Positions 61,875-64,000 of a DNA stretch of 64,000 nucleotides are shown here, piece after piece; position 1 is the first letter of the stretch; the number at the start of each line of letters is the position of its first letter. The notes beneath the pieces were generated by a model. That model worked only from the letters and a program-made list of their open reading frames with translations, ran no database searches and had not been told where the DNA came from. The stretch lies in contig CAZKCO010000030.1 of NCBI GenBank assembly GCA_964551335.1, positions 21,806 through 85,805 of the forward strand, read 5' to 3'. Position numbers and translations under genes: made by a program. The stretch comes from Tunicatimonas sp964551335. Lineage in GTDB: Bacteria; Bacteroidota; Bacteroidia; Cytophagales; Cyclobacteriaceae.

Positions 61875-63173
61875 ATGAAAATTCTTCCTTCTACTCATCC
61901 CAAACAATCCTCCCGTCGTTCGTTTATGTCCAAAGCCGCCCTGGGTATCAGCGGGGCGATGCTGGCCACATCCTACAACGGCCTGGCCAATTCTCTGGAA
62001 AAAACGGTAAAATCCTCGGCTCCCTCGGACCTTAAGATCACCGCTGTGAAGTGCGGCTTTATCCGGGGTGAGCATAGTCTCTTTGTGAAGATCTACACCA
62101 ACCAAGACCTGGTAGGGCACGGTCAGGCAGTTGATGGCGTGTACGGTACCTACTACGTGGTGAATCACCTGGCCGAAAGACATCTAATTGGACAGAACCC
62201 CTTGAACATTCATCGGCTCCAGGAAGAGATGCGTAGAGGCGGTCTGTTTAAAGGGGCGCAGGCCGGCATGTATGTGTGCGTGATGACTGCCCTGGAAACC
62301 GCCCTGTGGGACTTGGTAGGTAAGGCTCTGCAGCTACCGGTGTATCAGCTGTTGGGAGGCAAATTCCGAGACAAAATCCGGGTCTACTGCGATACTGCGG
62401 GTAGTCGGCTAGCCCCGGATGAAATGGGCCGAAGAGCGAAAGAAGATGTAGATAAATATGGTTTTACCGCCGTGAAATTTGACATTGATGATCGCAATGA
62501 TCCCAATAAACTGGATCCTTACAATTGGAGCGTGAGTATTCCCGAGCTGAGGCGTATGGAAGACCAGATTGCGGCCGTACGAGAGGCCGTAGGGACTGAT
62601 ATTGATATATGTGTAGACTGTCACGGGCGCTTTGATGAAGCCTCGGGCATGAAAATAGCTAAGGCATTGGAACCTTATAACCTAATGTGGTTAGAGGAGC
62701 CGGTGCCGGCGGAAGTTCCCGAGTCTTATGCTCGCATTCGGGCCTCGACCACCACACCGATTTGTGGGGGCGAAAACTGGTACCTTACCTACGGCTTCCG
62801 GCATCCGTTCGAGATTGGAGCGGTAGATGTAATTATGCCGGACTTGCAGAAGTGCGGCGGTTTGGGCGAGGCACAGCGCATCGCTAACATGGCTAATACT
62901 TACAACATCCCGTTTGCTCCCCACATGGTGGCCTCCTATCTGGGCGCGGTATCTTCAGCGCACGTATGTGCGGCGGTGCCGAATTTCCTTATTCTGGAGT
63001 GGCAGATCTACTTCCACGAAAATGATATGTACAAAGAAATTGTGTCGTTCGAGGGCGAATTTCTGACCGAAGATGGCTACATCCCTCTGCCGGAAAAGCC
63101 CGGCATTGGCGTGGAGATCAATGAGGAAGGCATGCGCAAGTACGCCACTCCCGGCATCCCATTTTTTGAGTAA
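61875..63173 (+). CDS. Tat-exported enolase-superfamily protein (mandelate racemase/galactonate dehydratase-like)
   Basis: About 432 residues from the ATG at 61875; the longer frame upstream adds an unlikely leader. A twin-arginine signal SSRRSFMSKAALG is followed by a hydrophobic stretch. The mature enzyme has the enolase capping domain (VDGVYGTYYVV), a WDLVGKALQLPVYQLLGGK hallmark, KFDIDDR, and metal ligands in DCHGRFD, WLEEPVPAE and GGENW. DLQKCGG and APHMV also fit. The DCHGRFD/LEEP wording is close to D-galactonate dehydratase-like members. Export to the periplasm is unusual for this superfamily outside Bacteroidota and planctomycetes. Confidence 0.87.
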   Translation: MKILPSTHPKQSSRRSFMSKAALGISGAMLATSYNGLANSLEKTVKSSAPSDLKITAVKCGFIRGEHSLFVKIYTNQDLVGHGQAVDGVYGTYYVVNHLAERHLIGQNPLNIHRLQEEMRRGGLFKGAQAGMYVCVMTALETALWDLVGKALQLPVYQLLGGKFRDKIRVYCDTAGSRLAPDEMGRRAKEDVDKYGFTAVKFDIDDRNDPNKLDPYNWSVSIPELRRMEDQIAAVREAVGTDIDICVDCHGRFDEASGMKIAKALEPYNLMWLEEPVPAEVPESYARIRASTTTPICGGENWYLTYGFRHPFEIGAVDVIMPDLQKCGGLGEAQRIANMANTYNIPFAPHMVASYLGAVSSAHVCAAVPNFLILEWQIYFHENDMYKEIVSFEGEFLTEDGYIPLPEKPGIGVEINEEGMRKYATPGIPFFE

Positions 63174-63195
63174 AATCGTTAGTTTGGGATGATTT

Positions 63196-63261
63196 GCTAA
63201 CGGTTAGTGTAGGCGCTGGTGCGAGGCATCAGCCGAAGCATAGCGCTTACACCATGTTAGC
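63196..63261. mobile_element. attC-like imperfect palindrome (left boundary of the TA cassette)
   Basis: Outer arms GCTAAC (63196-63201) and GTTAGC (63256-63261) enclose inner arms GTGTAGGCGCT (63207-63217) and AGCGCTTACAC (63242-63252), which pair at 10 of 11 positions. Spacers of 5 and 3 bases and a 24-base apex complete a 66-base structure. This is the size and layout of integron attC sites. The outer boxes fit the RYYYAAC/GTTRRRY consensus only partly. The hepT stop codon lies inside the GTTAGC box. Confidence 0.5.
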
Positions 63262-63616
63262 CCTCGTTTTGCCTCTCTTGATCTAATATGTTTTCTAATT
63301 GGATCTTATTTTCGATCAAATGATCTTCGGCGATCTCCCATAAAATCTGAGGATCAATCCGATGATAATCATGGGCTGCAAAATTTCTCAGTCCGTACAT
63401 TTGTCGCCATGGCAGTTCCGGATATTTGTCTTTAATCGCTTTCGGTATTTGATTGGCTGCTTCGCCAATAATTTCATAATTCCTGGTGACCGCATCGATG
63501 ACCATCTCACTTTGTAAAAATTCTTTTAATCCATCAACTGTATCCAGATACCGCAGAATCTTATCAATCGCTTCAATCATATCTTCTACAAAAGTCAGGT
63601 AATCTTGGTTGTTCAT
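63257..63616 (-). CDS. HepT-like HEPN toxin (DUF86)
   Basis: A 119-residue HEPN-domain protein with the RX4HXY active motif: Arg77, His82 and Tyr84 in RNFAAHDYHRID. Helices YLTFVEDMIEAIDKIL and YEIIGEAANQIPK are typical of DUF86. HepT toxins act on RNA or are themselves modified by the paired nucleotidyltransferase. Its ATG overlaps the end of the mntA-like gene by four bases. The antitoxin-first order matches HepT/MntA pairs. Confidence 0.92.
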   Translation of the reverse strand: MNNQDYLTFVEDMIEAIDKILRYLDTVDGLKEFLQSEMVIDAVTRNYEIIGEAANQIPKAIKDKYPELPWRQMYGLRNFAAHDYHRIDPQILWEIAEDHLIENKIQLENILDQERQNEG

Positions 63617-63903
63617 ATGTACCTAACTTGTTGCAAAATCACTTGCTTCCATTGCTTCCTTAAGGATCGTTCCGTCACTAGATCTACTTTTCTATCCAAC
63701 ACCGATTCCAGGTAGTATTTCAAATCAAAAAATTTCCAGCCAATCTTTTTGTTAAACGCGACTAGAACGTCTACATCAGAATCCTGACGGTAATCCCCAT
63801 TGGCAAATGATCCAAAATAGCCGATCTGGTCTACCCCAAACTCATTGGCTAAATAGGGTTTGATTGCCCTGATTTTATTTTCTATTTCCTGAGGCGTTTC
63901 CAT
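63613..63903 (-). CDS. MntA-like minimal nucleotidyltransferase antitoxin
   Basis: A 96-residue minimal nucleotidyltransferase. The GSX10DXD motif is intact: Gly31-Ser32 in YFGSFANG, Asp43 and Asp45 in SDVDVLV; a third catalytic Asp lies in KVDLVT. MntA-type antitoxins neutralise HepT by AMPylating a Tyr near the HEPN motif (Tyr84 candidate here). It is translationally coupled to hepT through ATGA. Only about 40 bases separate its start from the right-hand boundary repeat, leaving little room for a promoter. Confidence 0.92.
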   Translation of the reverse strand: METPQEIENKIRAIKPYLANEFGVDQIGYFGSFANGDYRQDSDVDVLVAFNKKIGWKFFDLKYYLESVLDRKVDLVTERSLRKQWKQVILQQVRYI

Positions 63904-63935
63904 ATCTAAAAATAGGATTTTCTCTTTATTAATTC

Positions 63936-63970
63936 AATGAGGGCTAACGGCCTGCGCGAGCCACTGGCCG
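63936..63970. mobile_element. Right boundary repeat of the TA cassette (partial attC-like site)
   Basis: Read on the minus strand, 63936-63948 is GTTAGCCCTCATT. It matches the left site's GTTAGCCCTCGTT (63256-63268) at 12 of 13 positions, in inverted orientation. It continues with an inverted CGGCC (63948-63952)/GGCCG (63966-63970). The remainder of a second site would extend beyond the window. Confidence 0.4.
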
Positions 63971-64000
63971 GACATATATGCGTTTTGCTTTTAACTATCA

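Noticed and set aside
1..64000. CRISPR array, prophage, insertion sequence, rRNA or tRNA genes
   Set aside because: Looked for direct spaced repeats, transposase or integrase genes and RNA signatures; none were found.

Overview
The window reads as a chromosomal segment of a marine Bacteroidota, most likely order Cytophagales. The sequence signs are lipoproteins with short Bacteroidota-style lipoboxes, a type IX secretion (Por) C-terminal sorting domain on a protease, a TonB-dependent receptor with an N-terminal carboxypeptidase-regulatory-like domain, a DnaG primase without its zinc ligands, few Shine-Dalgarno sequences and moderate GC. No rRNA, tRNA, CRISPR array, phage or insertion sequence was recognised. 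The taxon call is inference.

Layout. 1-5.6 kb: the end of a redoxin-type protein, small lipoproteins, an EF-hand lipoprotein, a bestrophin-type channel, a DUF2383 four-helix protein, a GreA/GreB-like protein and an unrecognised protein with a possible class II synthetase-like end. 5.6-11.3 kb: an IGHMBP2-type helicase and a nitrilase in a two-gene operon, a di-haem cytochrome c, a VOC-fold protein and an MFS transporter. 11.4-15.8 kb: a tandemly duplicated two-gene module (LVIVD-type lipoprotein plus predicted outer-membrane protein), with a strong hairpin between the genes of each copy. 15.8-25 kb: a lipoprotein sulfatase, a T9SS-secreted M6 protease with seven internal repeats, a LOG/PpnN-like protein and a TPR protein. 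25-32.4 kb: a stand-alone ParB-like protein, then an ECF sigma/anti-sigma pair divergent from an Asp-rich lipoprotein and a membrane-anchored TPR-CHAT protein. 32.4-43.9 kb: an ATPase-less ABC membrane domain, a P-loop protein, an HTTM-DCC fusion beside a TonB receptor, a kinase-fold plus HAD pair, a VIT1/CCC1 transporter and a GH63-like glycosidase. 44.2-48.3 kb: an operon for non-phosphorylative L-fucose (6-deoxyhexose) oxidation. 48.4-61.7 kb: a GNAT, an Asp-box propeller protein, an M16 peptidase, a PfkB sugar kinase, two tandem App1-type proteins and DnaG. 61.9-64 kb: a Tat-exported enolase-superfamily protein, then a HepT/MntA toxin-antitoxin pair bounded by attC-like palindromic sequence.

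Best candidates for something undescribed. (1) The sigma/anti-sigma/Asp-rich lipoprotein/TPR-CHAT locus at 26.9-32.4 kb. All non-sigma parts are predicted to face the periplasm, so a CHAT protease acting on a membrane anti-sigma factor is a testable model; it is analogous to TPR-CHAT control of a sigma factor in type III-E CRISPR systems. (2) The LVIVD/outer-membrane module at 11.4-15.8 kb. (3) The TA pair packaged like an integron cassette at the right edge. The fucose operon contains every expected enzyme except L-fuconate dehydratase, and it shares a palindrome-rich control region with a divergent glycoside hydrolase.
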